From assembly GCF_025943985.1 (NCBI RefSeq), contig NZ_JAPCWE010000006.1, positions 1 through 64,000 of the forward strand: 64,000 bases of DNA, given 5' to 3'. The position numbers were made by a program, and so were the translations under genes. Origin of the DNA: Anaerorudis cellulosivorans (GTDB taxonomy: Bacteria > Bacteroidota > Bacteroidia > Bacteroidales > Dysgonomonadaceae). Positions 27,006 through 36,267 of this stretch are shown here, piece after piece. The notes beneath the pieces were generated by a model that saw only the letters and a program-made list of their open reading frames with translations, had not been told where the DNA came from and ran no database searches. How positions within the stretch are numbered: the first letter of the stretch is position 1; every line of letters begins with the position of its first letter.

Positions 27006-27057
27006 CAGCCTAAATTTCAAATAAAATTTTTTTGAACTAATTAAAAAAACAATTAGC

Positions 27058-27480
27058 ATGAACAATTACGAAACCGTTTTCATTTTAACTCCCGTTTTAT
27101 CTGATGCTCAGATGAAGGAAGCGGTTGAAAAATTCAAAAACCTCCTTACGGAATTAGGAGCTGAAATTATTAATGAAGAAGACTGGGGATTGCGCAAATT
27201 GGCATATCCCATACAAAAGAAAACAACCGGATTTTACCACTTCCTGGAGTTTAAAGCCGAACCGTCAGCGATAGAAAAACTGGAAGTAAATTTCCGTCGC
27301 GATGAACGTGTGATTCGTTTCTTGACAGTTAAACAAGACAAATTTGCGTTGGAATATGCCGAGAAAAGAAGAAGCAACAAACAACAGAAGAAACAGGAAC
27401 CCTTTGCTGCATCAAAAAAAGCAACTCCTGTAATAGAAGAAGAAATAGAAATTGAAACCGAAGAACAAGAGGAGAATTAA
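27058..27480 (+). CDS. rpsF: 30S ribosomal protein bS6
   Basis: A 140-residue ribosomal protein. The core (1-95) opens with [15 protein letters not shown] and contains [27 protein letters not shown] and RVIRFLTVK. An unusually acidic tail ([14 protein letters not shown]) makes it longer than minimal bS6 proteins; poly-Glu tails on bS6 are known elsewhere. It binds 16S rRNA with bS18, whose gene follows after 2 bases. Confidence 0.97.
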   Translation: MNNYETVFILTPVLSDAQMKEAVEKFKNLLTELGAEIINEEDWGLRKLAYPIQKKTTGFYHFLEFKAEPSAIEKLEVNFRRDERVIRFLTVKQDKFALEYAEKRRSNKQQKKQEPFAASKKATPVIEEEIEIETEEQEEN

Positions 27481-27482
27481 AA

Positions 27483-27749
27483 ATGGCTAAACAATCGGAA
27501 ATCAGATATTTAACTCCACTTGCTGTGGATGTAAAAAAGAAAAAATATTGCCGCTTCAAAAAAAACGGGATCAAATATATCGATTATAAAGATCCCGAAT
27601 TTCTAAAGAAATTCTTAAATGAGCAAGGCAAAATATTGCCACGCAGAATTACCGGCACATCACTTAAATTTCAGCGTCGGGTTGCACAAGCAGTGAAAAG
27701 AGCGCGTCACATTGCTTTGCTTCCGTACGTAACCGATTTAATGAAATAA
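27483..27749 (+). CDS. rpsR: 30S ribosomal protein bS18
   Basis: An 88-residue ribosomal protein with the family core [50 protein letters not shown] and the ending [13 protein letters not shown]. It partners bS6 in the small-subunit platform. A Shine-Dalgarno AGAGGAG inside the end of rpsF lies about 8 bases before the ATG. rplI follows after 17 bases. Confidence 0.98.
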   Translation: MAKQSEIRYLTPLAVDVKKKKYCRFKKNGIKYIDYKDPEFLKKFLNEQGKILPRRITGTSLKFQRRVAQAVKRARHIALLPYVTDLMK

Positions 27750-27766
27750 AAAGGAGAAAATCAATT

Positions 27767-28210
27767 ATGGAAGTAATATTAAAAGAAGATGTACCCAACT
27801 TAGGCTACAAGGACGATATTGTGAATGTGAAGGATGGCTATGCGCGCAACTATCTTATTCCACAAGGAAAAGCATACATTGCTACTGAATCGGCAAAAAA
27901 AATGCTGGCAGAAAATAAAAAACAGCGTGCACACAAATTGGAACAGCTTAAAGCAGAAGCTCAAGATATGGCCGATAAGATGCGCGATGTAACACTAACG
28001 ATTGGAGCAAAGACCAGTTCTACCGGAACAATTTTTGGTTCGGTTACCAATATTCAGATTGCCGATGCACTTAAAGAAAAAGGTTTTGAAATAGACCGAA
28101 AAATTATTGTAATTAAAGGACCGGTAAAAGAAGTTGGCAACTACACAGCAATAGTGAAACTTCATAAAGAGATTGCCGTTGAAATTCCTTTTGAGGTAAT
28201 TTCGGAATAA
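27767..28210 (+). CDS. rplI: 50S ribosomal protein bL9
   Basis: A 147-residue ribosomal protein. The N-terminal domain (MEVILKEDVPNLGYKDDIVNVKDGYARNYLIP; GYKDD at 14-18) is followed by a long connecting helix rich in Lys/Glu and a C-terminal domain with TIFGSVTNIQIADAL. It binds 23S rRNA near the L1 stalk. AAGGAG (27751-27756) lies 10 bases upstream of the ATG. A hairpin terminator follows. Confidence 0.98.
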   Translation: MEVILKEDVPNLGYKDDIVNVKDGYARNYLIPQGKAYIATESAKKMLAENKKQRAHKLEQLKAEAQDMADKMRDVTLTIGAKTSSTGTIFGSVTNIQIADALKEKGFEIDRKIIVIKGPVKEVGNYTAIVKLHKEIAVEIPFEVISE

Positions 28211-28263
28211 TCTTTTCACATATACATAAAACCGCGAAACGATAATTCATAAAAAATCGAGTG

Positions 28264-28289
28264 GGAGGAAAATCAAATAGTTTTCCTCC
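28264..28289. terminator. bidirectional terminator between rplI and ackA
   Basis: GGAGGAAAA (28264-28272) pairs with TTTTCCTCC (28281-28289), with T-rich flanks on both strands. It abuts the ackA stop and serves both convergent units. Confidence 0.8.
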
Positions 28290-29497
28290 TATTTTATTTT
28301 CCACCCTACGATTTCCAACGTATCATGAGCAATGGTTAATTCTTCATTTGTGGGAATTACCAGAACTTTCACCTTTGAGGTTGATTTACTGATCAATGCC
28401 TCTTTGGCACGAACCGAAGCATTTAATTCTTCATCGAGTTCCAGCCCTAAATATTCCATATTCTTGCAAACCTCGCTGCGGGTTGATGTCTGGTTTTCTC
28501 CTACTCCGCCAGTGAATACCAATATATCCAGTCCACCTAAAATGGCAGTATAAGAACCAATATATTTTTTTATACGATAGTTATACATCCGCATTGCCAA
28601 TTTAGCCCGCTCATTCCCTTGTTCAATGGCCGCTTCTATTTCTCGCATATCCGAAGAAACACCGGAAATACCCAGTACACCCGAAAACTTATTCAATAAT
28701 CGGGAAACACCTTGTGAACTAAGATGTTCTTTATCCATTATATAAGTAATTACCCCCGGATCTACATCTCCTGATCGTGTCCCCATAATAAGCCCTTCAA
28801 CCGGAGTCATTCCCATACTTGTATCGATAGATTTTCCATTTTTAATAGCCGTCACCGACCCTCCGTTCCCAATATGCGCCGTAATAATGCGCTGCTCTTC
28901 GTAAGGTACATTCAAAAATTCACATGCTCTTCTCGAAACATAACGGTGACTTGTGCCATGAAATCCATAACGCCGGATACCATATTTTTCATAAAGAGAA
29001 TACGGCAATCCATACATATATGCATAATCGGGCATCGTTTGATGAAAAGCAGTATCGAAAACGGCTACCTGCGGGGTTTTCGGCATAAACTCTGCAATAG
29101 CATTTATCCCTTTTAAATTGGGTGGATTGTGCAATGGCGCCAAATCAATACATTCTTTTACCATCTCAATCACTTCATCGGTGATGAGTACACTTTTGTT
29201 GAATTTCTCTCCTCCATGAACAACCCGATGTCCAACAGCATCAATCTCTTCAAGCGATCGGATGCAGCCATATTTGTCACTTAAGAGCACACCCAAAATG
29301 TATTCAATTCCTATTCTGTGTTCCAAAATCTCACCTTCGAGCATGACTTTTTGTCCATTGGGCAAAGTCAGTTTAAGAAAAGAACCTTTTAGGCCGATCT
29401 TTTCTATGCCACCTTGCGCCAGAACGGAATGATTTTCCATGTCAAAGAGTTTATATTTAATTGAAGAGCTTCCGCAGTTTAAAACTAATATTTTCAT
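28289..29497 (-). CDS. ackA: acetate kinase
   Basis: AckA (402 residues from the ATG at 29497) makes ATP and acetate from acetyl phosphate. The start matches the family opening MKILVLNCGSSSIKYKLFD; an ATG ten codons upstream is less likely. Other motifs are VGHRVVHGGEKF, the catalytic region AVFDTAFHQTMP, HIGNGGSVTAIKNGKS (phosphate loop) and VFTGGVGENQ near the C-terminus. It is the third gene of pta - 3HAD-like - ackA, the main substrate-level ATP route in these fermenters, with a 139-base gap before it. Confidence 0.97.
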   Translation of the reverse strand: MKILVLNCGSSSIKYKLFDMENHSVLAQGGIEKIGLKGSFLKLTLPNGQKVMLEGEILEHRIGIEYILGVLLSDKYGCIRSLEEIDAVGHRVVHGGEKFNKSVLITDEVIEMVKECIDLAPLHNPPNLKGINAIAEFMPKTPQVAVFDTAFHQTMPDYAYMYGLPYSLYEKYGIRRYGFHGTSHRYVSRRACEFLNVPYEEQRIITAHIGNGGSVTAIKNGKSIDTSMGMTPVEGLIMGTRSGDVDPGVITYIMDKEHLSSQGVSRLLNKFSGVLGISGVSSDMREIEAAIEQGNERAKLAMRMYNYRIKKYIGSYTAILGGLDILVFTGGVGENQTSTRSEVCKNMEYLGLELDEELNASVRAKEALISKSTSKVKVLVIPTNEELTIAHDTLEIVGWKIK

Positions 29498-29636
29498 TTT
29501 GCTATTTTTATCCTTATAAACGTTCAAAGAAATGTATCTACTTGAAAGAAAAAGAAGTTTTTAAACAAATTCTTTATGTTGTTTGATTTTTTGTCGAAAA
29601 AACAAGAAATGATCAAAGCCCTAGAAACCTTAGCTA

Positions 29637-30611
29637 TTAAAACAATATATTTTCGGCAATGGGCCTTTCCATTTCATCATAAATATAAAATCCTTTTCGT
29701 GTGCGAACTCCTAGCTGATGAGAGCGATAAAGTTTCCACAAAATAGGATTGGGTTTATATTTTTTATCTCCATAATCGTTGAACATGGTTTCCATAAGAA
29801 CAACCAATCGTTCTATGCCAATAATATCCGACAAGCGGAAAATTCCATAACGCTGTCCATAAATAATAGTAAAGGTTTCTTCGATGCTTTTCATTGATGA
29901 CACCCGTTCCAACAAAATCTCGCATGCTTCGTTGAGCATCGGGACCATCAATCGAAGGCTTACATTTCCATTATTCTCGTTAACTCGGTGAGGAATATAG
30001 CCAATTAATTTAGCAAAAATCTCCATTTTTTTGCATACTTCTTCAGAGGTATACATGCCGGTTACAATCTCCAAAATGCGCGCATCAGGATGCGAAACAG
30101 GAAAATACAGACTTACACATCTTTCCTTGTGAATTAATTCGGCCGCCAATTCACTAATGATCACCGTAAATCCATTTGTTGCAATAATAGCATCAGGTTC
30201 AAGTACCTCTTCCAGTTTTTTGAAAATATTTTTTCTCAACGGGATGCTGCGACGGCCGGTTTCTGAATAACGCGTGCATTCTATCACCAAATCACAGCCT
30301 TTGAAATCATCATAATGTAATGTAGGCGTAATTCGATTCAAGATTGCTCTTTTTTCCGATTGAGTCAATCCCCAATTCTCGATACGAGTGTCCATATTCT
30401 TGCTGAGCTGACCCATTACATATTCGATCCGCTCGTTGGATTCTTCCATAAAAACGACATCCATCCCTGCAGAAGCAGTAAGATTAATAATGTTTCGCCC
30501 TTCTTTTCCCGCACCAACTACCCCAATTTTCGAGAACAACGGTTTATTTTTACGTTGGGTAGTTATATGAAGTCCATATTTTTCAATGGAATCAATAATC
30601 AGTTCGCTCAT
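29637..30611 (-). CDS. 3-hydroxyacyl-CoA dehydrogenase-like protein with degenerate active site
   Basis: A 324-residue protein with the two-domain 3HAD fold. The NAD loop GVVGAGKEGRN starts at 30. The C-terminal helical domain ends in the family-typical GVRTRKGFYIYDE. By hand alignment to human short-chain 3HAD, the catalytic Ser/Thr site reads NGFT (146-149), the catalytic His is Tyr169, and the Asn208 position is Leu219. Only the Glu partner (Glu181) is kept. It is therefore unlikely to be a normal dehydrogenase. It lies between pta and ackA on the same strand, 60 bases after pta. Confidence 0.82.
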   Translation of the reverse strand: MSELIIDSIEKYGLHITTQRKNKPLFSKIGVVGAGKEGRNIINLTASAGMDVVFMEESNERIEYVMGQLSKNMDTRIENWGLTQSEKRAILNRITPTLHYDDFKGCDLVIECTRYSETGRRSIPLRKNIFKKLEEVLEPDAIIATNGFTVIISELAAELIHKERCVSLYFPVSHPDARILEIVTGMYTSEEVCKKMEIFAKLIGYIPHRVNENNGNVSLRLMVPMLNEACEILLERVSSMKSIEETFTIIYGQRYGIFRLSDIIGIERLVVLMETMFNDYGDKKYKPNPILWKLYRSHQLGVRTRKGFYIYDEMERPIAENILF

Positions 30612-30671
30612 GTTATATTAAAAAATTTTTTTTGTGATAATCAGGAAAGTATATTATTGAAACAATCATTC

Positions 30672-31688
30672 TTAAGAGGCTGGATTTTTCAATGCAATCG
30701 CTTGATTTGCAGTAATAACAACCATTTTGTAAATATCGTCGACCGAACAGCCACGCGACAAATCGTTAACCGGTGCGGCCATTCCTTGTAAAATAGGACC
30801 AATAGCTTCAGCATTACCCAAGCGCTGAACCAGTTTATAACCAATATTCCCCGCTTCCAGTGAGGGGAAAATCAGCACATTGGCCTTACCTGCTATAGGG
30901 CTTCCCGGAGCTTTTCTCTCGGCTACCGAAGGGACTAAAGCAGCATCCACTTGAAGTTCGCCGTCTATTAGCAGAGAAGGATCCATTTCTTTTGCCAAAC
31001 GAGTAGCCTTCACCACTTTTTCAATCATCACATGCTGAGCACTTCCTTTAGTAGAAAAACTCAACATCGCAATACGCGGTTCCACCCCCAAAATGCCACG
31101 GACAGTTTGAGCCGAGGCAATGGCAATAGTTGCCAATTCTTCAAAAGAAGGATCGGGAATAACGGCACAATCGGCGAAAAGCAGCAATCCATTTTCGCCG
31201 CATTCAGGCGTTTGAGTAAACATGAGAAATGCGCCGGAAACCACACTCATCCCCGGTTGAGTTTTAATGATCTGCAACGCGGGGCGTAACACATCGCCTG
31301 TAAAATTCAGCGCACCGGCTATTTCACCATCGGCATCACCGTTTTTGATCATTAAACACGCTAAATACAGCGGATCTTCCACCAATTCTGCTGCTTTTTC
31401 TGGAGTCATCCCTTTTTTTTGACGAAGCTGGAAAAGAAGATTCGCATAGGCTTCTTTTTTATCGTGGTTTTTTGGGTCGATAATAGTTGCACTTTCAATC
31501 TGCTTAAGATTCAATTCCAAAGCTAATGAGTTGATTTCTTTAGGATTACCCAGTAAAATAATATGAGCCACTCCATCACCTATCAACCGATCTGCTGCCT
31601 GAATAGTACGTCTTTCGGTACCTTCGGGCAAAACAATACGCTGTTTGTTTGCCTTTGCTCGCGCAATAATGTTTTCCATCAAATTCAT
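30672..31688 (-). CDS. pta: phosphate acetyltransferase
   Basis: Pta (338 residues, the short class I form without the N-terminal regulatory domains of E. coli Pta) interconverts acetyl-CoA and acetyl phosphate. Visible segments are [19 protein letters not shown] (19-37), [20 protein letters not shown] (near 119), [11 protein letters not shown] (near 172), [12 protein letters not shown] (near 209), and the C-terminal [14 protein letters not shown]. It is the first gene of the leftward acetate operon, with a -7 box at 31774-31781. Confidence 0.97.
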   Translation of the reverse strand: MNLMENIIARAKANKQRIVLPEGTERRTIQAADRLIGDGVAHIILLGNPKEINSLALELNLKQIESATIIDPKNHDKKEAYANLLFQLRQKKGMTPEKAAELVEDPLYLACLMIKNGDADGEIAGALNFTGDVLRPALQIIKTQPGMSVVSGAFLMFTQTPECGENGLLLFADCAVIPDPSFEELATIAIASAQTVRGILGVEPRIAMLSFSTKGSAQHVMIEKVVKATRLAKEMDPSLLIDGELQVDAALVPSVAERKAPGSPIAGKANVLIFPSLEAGNIGYKLVQRLGNAEAIGPILQGMAAPVNDLSRGCSVDDIYKMVVITANQAIALKNPAS

Positions 31689-31773
31689 AATATATACTAT
31701 ACTTTTTCTAATGACGATTCTTTAAAATAGACGGATTTGCCGGTCTGAATTTCAGTTTACACATACTTTGTTG

Positions 31774-31781
31774 CAAAAATA
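31774..31781 (-). promoter_or_regulatory. promoter -7 box for pta
   Basis: The minus strand reads TATTTTTG, matching TAnnTTTG, 85 bases upstream of the pta ATG. Confidence 0.55.
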
Positions 31782-31839
31782 CGAAAAAAAGACCGAACAA
31801 GATTACAAAATGTAAGTGAAAAGATTTGATTCTTATTCG

Positions 31840-31847
31840 TAACTTTG
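31840..31847 (+). promoter_or_regulatory. promoter -7 box for mnmA
   Basis: TAACTTTG matches TAnnTTTG and ends 19 bases before the mnmA ATG. It is back to back with the pta promoter. Confidence 0.6.
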
Positions 31848-31866
31848 CAGTGAAAAACAAGCAAAA

Positions 31867-32931
31867 ATGGAAATCGCAGCATTGGTATCTGGAGGAGTAG
31901 ATAGCTCGGTAGTTGTTTATCGCCTGAAAGAAATGGGTTACGATCCTACTCTTTTTTATATAAAAATCGGGATGGAAGATAAAAATGGATATATTGACTG
32001 TCCGGCGGAAGAAGATATTGAAATTGTTTCCTATATTGCAAAAAAATACGGCTGTCGCTTCGAGATTGTATCGCTACAAGACGAATATTGGAATAGCGTT
32101 GTTCGCTACACTATCGAATCGGTAAAGCGAGGTTTGACACCGAATCCTGACATGATGTGCAATAAACTGATCAAGTTTGGTTGCTTCGATGAAAAATGGG
32201 GGCACCATTTCGATAAAATTGCAACCGGTCATTACGCCACTACCACAGAGATCGATGGTCTCACTTGGCTCTCAACGGCAAAAGATCGTGTAAAAGATCA
32301 GACTTATTTTTTGGGTCAAATCAACTATTTGCAGGTTTCACGGCTAATGTTTCCCATAGGAAACTTGCTGAAATCGGAGGTACGTGCTATTGCCGCTCAA
32401 GAAAAATTGCCGTCGGCACAGCGAAAAGACAGCCAAGGTATTTGTTTTCTCGGCAAGATCAATTATAACGAATTTATCGAACGCTATTTAGGGAAAAAAG
32501 AGGGGTTAATTGTGGAGCTCGAAACCGGGAACATCCTCGGCAAACATCAGGGATATTGGTTTCACACCATCGGACAGCGAAAAGGGCTCGGTTTAAGCGG
32601 AGGACCATGGTTTGTAATCAAAAAAGACACTAATCGCAACATTATTTACGTGTCTAAAGGATACAACACACAATATCAATACGGTGATGTGATCGATCTG
32701 CAAGGATTTTCTTTTATTACGAAAGATATATGGGGCGATTCTGAAGACGAAAAGGAAATTATGTTCAAAATTCGCCATACCCCTGAATTCACTCCCGGAA
32801 AAATTTCTAAAATAGGAGATATCTATCACATTCAATCCGAAAAACCCGTGCAGGGAATTGCAGCGGGACAATTTGGTGTGGTGTATGATAAAGAATGCCG
32901 GCTGTGCCTAGGAAGTGGAATGATTATTTGA
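31867..32931 (+). CDS. mnmA: tRNA-specific 2-thiouridylase
   Basis: MnmA (354 residues) thiolates U34 in tRNAs for Lys, Glu and Gln. The PP-loop SGGVDSSV is at 8-15. The two catalytic cysteines are Cys98 in [13 protein letters not shown] and Cys193 in [10 protein letters not shown]. The tRNA-binding [11 protein letters not shown] segment follows. The C-terminal domain ends [11 protein letters not shown]. hflX lies directly downstream on the same strand. Confidence 0.95.
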   Translation: MEIAALVSGGVDSSVVVYRLKEMGYDPTLFYIKIGMEDKNGYIDCPAEEDIEIVSYIAKKYGCRFEIVSLQDEYWNSVVRYTIESVKRGLTPNPDMMCNKLIKFGCFDEKWGHHFDKIATGHYATTTEIDGLTWLSTAKDRVKDQTYFLGQINYLQVSRLMFPIGNLLKSEVRAIAAQEKLPSAQRKDSQGICFLGKINYNEFIERYLGKKEGLIVELETGNILGKHQGYWFHTIGQRKGLGLSGGPWFVIKKDTNRNIIYVSKGYNTQYQYGDVIDLQGFSFITKDIWGDSEDEKEIMFKIRHTPEFTPGKISKIGDIYHIQSEKPVQGIAAGQFGVVYDKECRLCLGSGMII

Positions 32932-32984
32932 ATAACCGATTTGGCTTTGGTCTAATTTTTGCTTATAATTACCAGGTGAATTTT

Positions 32985-34214
32985 ATGAACCAAATGAAAG
33001 ATCTTATAATAAACGAAGAAAAGAAACAAAATGCCGTTTTGGTCGGACTTATCACACCCGAACAAAATGAAGAAAAAGTACATGATTATCTCGACGAGTT
33101 GGCTTTTCTTGCCGAAACAGCAGGGATAGTTCCGGGAAAACGTTTTATCCAACGATTAGAAATACCCAATTCGGTAACATTCGTAGGGGCAGGTAAGCTT
33201 CAAGAAATAAAAGAATATGTTACCAATGAGAATAACAACATCGATACCATCATTTTCGATGATGAGCTTTCTCCCCGACAAATACGAAATATCGAAAAAG
33301 AGCTCAAGATTCAGATTATGGATAGAACCGGTCTCATCTTGGATATCTTTGCCATGCGGGCAAAAACAGCTCATGCCAAAGCACAAGTTGAACTAGCGCA
33401 ATATCAGTATTTATTGCCCCGACTGACACGTATGTGGACTCACCTTGAACGTCAATACGGTGGTGGAGGGACCATTATGCGTGGGCCGGGTGAAACACAA
33501 TTGGAAACCGACCGACGCATCATTCTCGATAAAATTTCCCGCCTGAAGAAAGAATTGAAAAACATCGATATGCAGAAATCGGTACAACGCAAAAATCGCG
33601 GGAAATTGGTACGTGTAGCACTTGTGGGTTATACCAACGTAGGCAAATCCACCCTTATGAATCTGCTTAGCAAATCGGATGTCTTTGCGGAAGATAAACT
33701 TTTTGCCACATTGGATACAACCGTTCGAAAAGTAACCATCGAAAACCTGCCTTTCCTTTTATCGGATACCGTTGGTTTTATCCGAAAATTACCTACCGAC
33801 CTCATCGAATCGTTCAAATCCACCCTCGATGAAGTTCGCGAAGCCGATATCCTCATACACATGGTGGACATCTCGCACCCCGCCTTTGAAGAACAAATGG
33901 AAGTAGTAGAAAAAACACTTTTTGATATCGATAACACAGAAAAACCCACCATTATTGTTTTCAACAAAATCGACGCTTTTACGCATGTTCCGCAAAATTC
34001 TTACGACCTAACACCAAAAAAAAGAGAAAATTATACGCTCGATGAACTAAAACAAACATGGATGGGTAAATTAAAAGAAAATTGTGTTTTTATTTCTGCC
34101 AAAGAAAAAGAAAACATTGAGGAACTAAAATCGATTTTATACAAAAAAGTAAGGGAAATTCACATTACGCGATTCCCCTACAATGATTTTCTTTATCCTG
34201 ACCCGGAAGAATGA
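32985..34214 (+). CDS. hflX: GTPase HflX
   Basis: A 409-residue ribosome-associated GTPase from the ATG at 32985. A longer open frame begins at 32895 inside mnmA but is unlikely, and an ATG at 32994 is an alternative. The N-terminal HflX domain contains ELSPRQIRNIEKEL and DRTGLILDIFAMRAKTAHAKAQVELAQYQYLLPRL. The glycine-rich linker GGGGTIMRGPGETQLETDRR follows, then the G domain with GYTNVGKSTLM (G1), DTVGFIRKLP (G3) and NKID (G4). HflX splits stalled ribosomes. Its stop is 11 bases from that of the convergent aspartokinase gene. Confidence 0.94.
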   Translation: MNQMKDLIINEEKKQNAVLVGLITPEQNEEKVHDYLDELAFLAETAGIVPGKRFIQRLEIPNSVTFVGAGKLQEIKEYVTNENNNIDTIIFDDELSPRQIRNIEKELKIQIMDRTGLILDIFAMRAKTAHAKAQVELAQYQYLLPRLTRMWTHLERQYGGGGTIMRGPGETQLETDRRIILDKISRLKKELKNIDMQKSVQRKNRGKLVRVALVGYTNVGKSTLMNLLSKSDVFAEDKLFATLDTTVRKVTIENLPFLLSDTVGFIRKLPTDLIESFKSTLDEVREADILIHMVDISHPAFEEQMEVVEKTLFDIDNTEKPTIIVFNKIDAFTHVPQNSYDLTPKKRENYTLDELKQTWMGKLKENCVFISAKEKENIEELKSILYKKVREIHITRFPYNDFLYPDPEE

Positions 34215-34225
34215 GAGTAAAAAGG

Positions 34226-35626
34226 CTATTCCAGCGTATGATTGGGTTTTTTGCATAACTCCTCATTCAACGCGATAACGGCTTCTTCATATTTATCGCG
34301 AGCGATAATAAACTGCATATTGACCTGCCTGAGCGACTGAGCAAAGCTTTCGATATTAATTCCTCTTTCGTACAATGCTTTTGCAGCTTTATGTAAAAAG
34401 CCGGGAATAGCAATGTTGCTCCCCATAGCGCAAACGATAGCCACCGGCACCGCCCTTACTTGATAAAATGAAGCCTTCAACGCCTTTACCAATTCGCGAG
34501 ACTTTTCATTATCCCAAACAACCATTGTAATTGAATTAGCATCGGTAGATTTCATAATGTAGCTCACATTGAATTTGACAAAATATTCCATTATACGCCC
34601 ATCGAAACCAACTTCGCCTACCATCATGGGGTCGTGAACTTCAATGGCAACTACTCTTCGGGAGCCGGAGACGATTTCCACCCGCGGTTCGGGCGAAACA
34701 TAATCGCGCGAAATCAATGTTCCCGGATGTTCAGGGTCAAAGGTATTTTTTATACGAATATTTATTCCGGCCAATTCCAACGGTTTTGCGGCTTTGGGAT
34801 GAATGGCTTCCATCCCTATATCGGCCAACTGATCTGCAATAATATAGTTGGTATGACCTACAGGAACACTATTCTCAACTCCCACAATTTGGGGGTCGGC
34901 ACTCGACAAGTGAAATTCTTTGTGAATAACTGCTTCGTCGGCATTTACTTCCACGGCAATTTTACTGAAGGTAACCTCGGAATAGCCACGATCAAAAGCA
35001 CGCATAATACCCTCAGTGCCTTTGGTATATCCTGTGGCAACACAAATTACTTTACTAAAATCGATTCCGCAAAACTCTTTATGAATGCGTTCGTCGATCG
35101 TCAACGGTTCATTATCGTTAAAACCACAGAGATCAATAAAACGTGCATTTATACCGTTGTTATTCAAAATATTAACCGTATTCCACCCAGAATGAGCTTC
35201 TCCTATCGATGCTAAAATTTCGCGCGCAGCCAAATAAATATCAGTTCTGTTTACATATCCCGATGCTAGAACTTTGCTGAGACTGAATAAAATCGTTTTT
35301 GCCTGATCCACCCGAAAACGAATGAAATCACGAGCCTCTTTCAAATCAAGCCCAATATCGGCAAAACCGTCATTTATCAATAACAACCGCTGACAAAATG
35401 CATCCAACGCACTGCTGTAGTCTTCGCCATTAAGAAACTTGTTGTAAATACCCGGCTCACCTGTTTTTTTGTGTTCCAGTAGCCAATTGGTAACATTGTT
35501 GTAAGCTGAAACCACAAAAATACGGTTGTACAGCTCATCGCCTTTACGATTCCCTTTTATTATATTTTGCAGCACATCCTGAAATTGCGACATGGATGTT
35601 CCGCCTATTTTTTCCACTGTCAACAT
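34226..35626 (-). CDS. aspartokinase, Ask_Ect-like subfamily
   Basis: A 466-residue aspartate kinase that phosphorylates aspartate to start the Lys/Thr/Met/DAP pathway. The N-terminus VEKIGGTSMSQF (4-15) replaces the common KFGGTS. The usual GRGGSD loop reads DRGYSEVTFS (212-221), followed by EAVIHKEFHLSSADP. Two C-terminal ACT domains begin near 325. From memory, this set of variants is typical of the aspartokinases in ectoine clusters (Ask_Ect), but no ect genes are nearby. It is transcribed alone from a -7 box at 35669-35676. Confidence 0.85.
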   Translation of the reverse strand: MLTVEKIGGTSMSQFQDVLQNIIKGNRKGDELYNRIFVVSAYNNVTNWLLEHKKTGEPGIYNKFLNGEDYSSALDAFCQRLLLINDGFADIGLDLKEARDFIRFRVDQAKTILFSLSKVLASGYVNRTDIYLAAREILASIGEAHSGWNTVNILNNNGINARFIDLCGFNDNEPLTIDERIHKEFCGIDFSKVICVATGYTKGTEGIMRAFDRGYSEVTFSKIAVEVNADEAVIHKEFHLSSADPQIVGVENSVPVGHTNYIIADQLADIGMEAIHPKAAKPLELAGINIRIKNTFDPEHPGTLISRDYVSPEPRVEIVSGSRRVVAIEVHDPMMVGEVGFDGRIMEYFVKFNVSYIMKSTDANSITMVVWDNEKSRELVKALKASFYQVRAVPVAIVCAMGSNIAIPGFLHKAAKALYERGINIESFAQSLRQVNMQFIIARDKYEEAVIALNEELCKKPNHTLE

Positions 35627-35668
35627 AGAACTGAATTATCAATTACAAATTAAACGTTATAAAAACCA

Positions 35669-35676
35669 CAAAGATA
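35669..35676 (-). promoter_or_regulatory. promoter -7 box for the aspartokinase gene
   Basis: The minus strand reads TATCTTTG, matching TAnnTTTG, 42 bases upstream of the ATG. It lies between the 3' end of maf (35692) and this gene, so the aspartokinase has its own promoter. Confidence 0.6.
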
Positions 35677-35691
35677 CGGTTTTTTTATTTT

Positions 35692-36267
35692 TTAGAATTG
35701 TTTCAATTCGCGATATAATTTAAAAATGGGCAACCCCATCACATTAAAATACGAACCCTCAATTGTTTCCACTCCAACGTACCCGATCCATTCTTGCACA
35801 CCGTACGCTCCTGCTTTGTCCAAAGGACTATATTTTTCAACATAATATTCGATTTCTCTGTCTGTAAGGTTGCCAAAAGTCACCCGAGTTTTATCCGAAA
35901 AACTAACTTGTTTTTGTTTCGATGTTAAACAAACGCCGGTAATTACCAAATGCGTTTGCCCGGAAAGTTCTCGCAACATGTTCTTGGCATCCTCTTTATC
36001 TACGGGTTTACCAAGAATTTTATCATGCAACAAAACGAGAGTATCTGCTGTAATCAGCAATGCGTTTTCATTGAGAAAATCCACGTAAGCATCCGCTTTT
36101 TTTCGGGCAAGAAATTCGGCGACTTGTTCCTTAGGAAGATTGCCAGGATACGATTCATCGATATCGGGCAGTGTGTGAATTTCATAATCCACATCGATGC
36201 CCGAAAGCAATTCCTTTCGACGAGGCGAATTGGAAGCAAGGATAATGCGATAGTTTGTCAGTTTCAT
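35692..36267 (-). CDS. maf: Maf family nucleotide pyrophosphatase
   Basis: A 191-residue Maf/HAM1-like enzyme that hydrolyses non-canonical or modified nucleoside triphosphates; some act as septum formation inhibitors. It opens with YRIILASNSPRRKELLSGI (SNSPRRKELL at 12-21), has ITADTLVLL (near 73) with the metal-binding Asp, the LSGQTHLVITGVCL segment, and DKAGAYGVQEW near 150. Its ATG overlaps the kdsA stop (ATGA), so the two are translationally coupled. Confidence 0.94.
   Translation of the reverse strand: MKLTNYRIILASNSPRRKELLSGIDVDYEIHTLPDIDESYPGNLPKEQVAEFLARKKADAYVDFLNENALLITADTLVLLHDKILGKPVDKEDAKNMLRELSGQTHLVITGVCLTSKQKQVSFSDKTRVTFGNLTDREIEYYVEKYSPLDKAGAYGVQEWIGYVGVETIEGSYFNVMGLPIFKLYRELKQF

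Noticed and set aside
27036-27055. CTAATT/AATTAG hairpin in the rpsF leader as an S6:S18 autoregulatory leader
   Set aside because: The stem is short and A/T-only, and the conserved CCG-containing bulge of the known leader is not seen.
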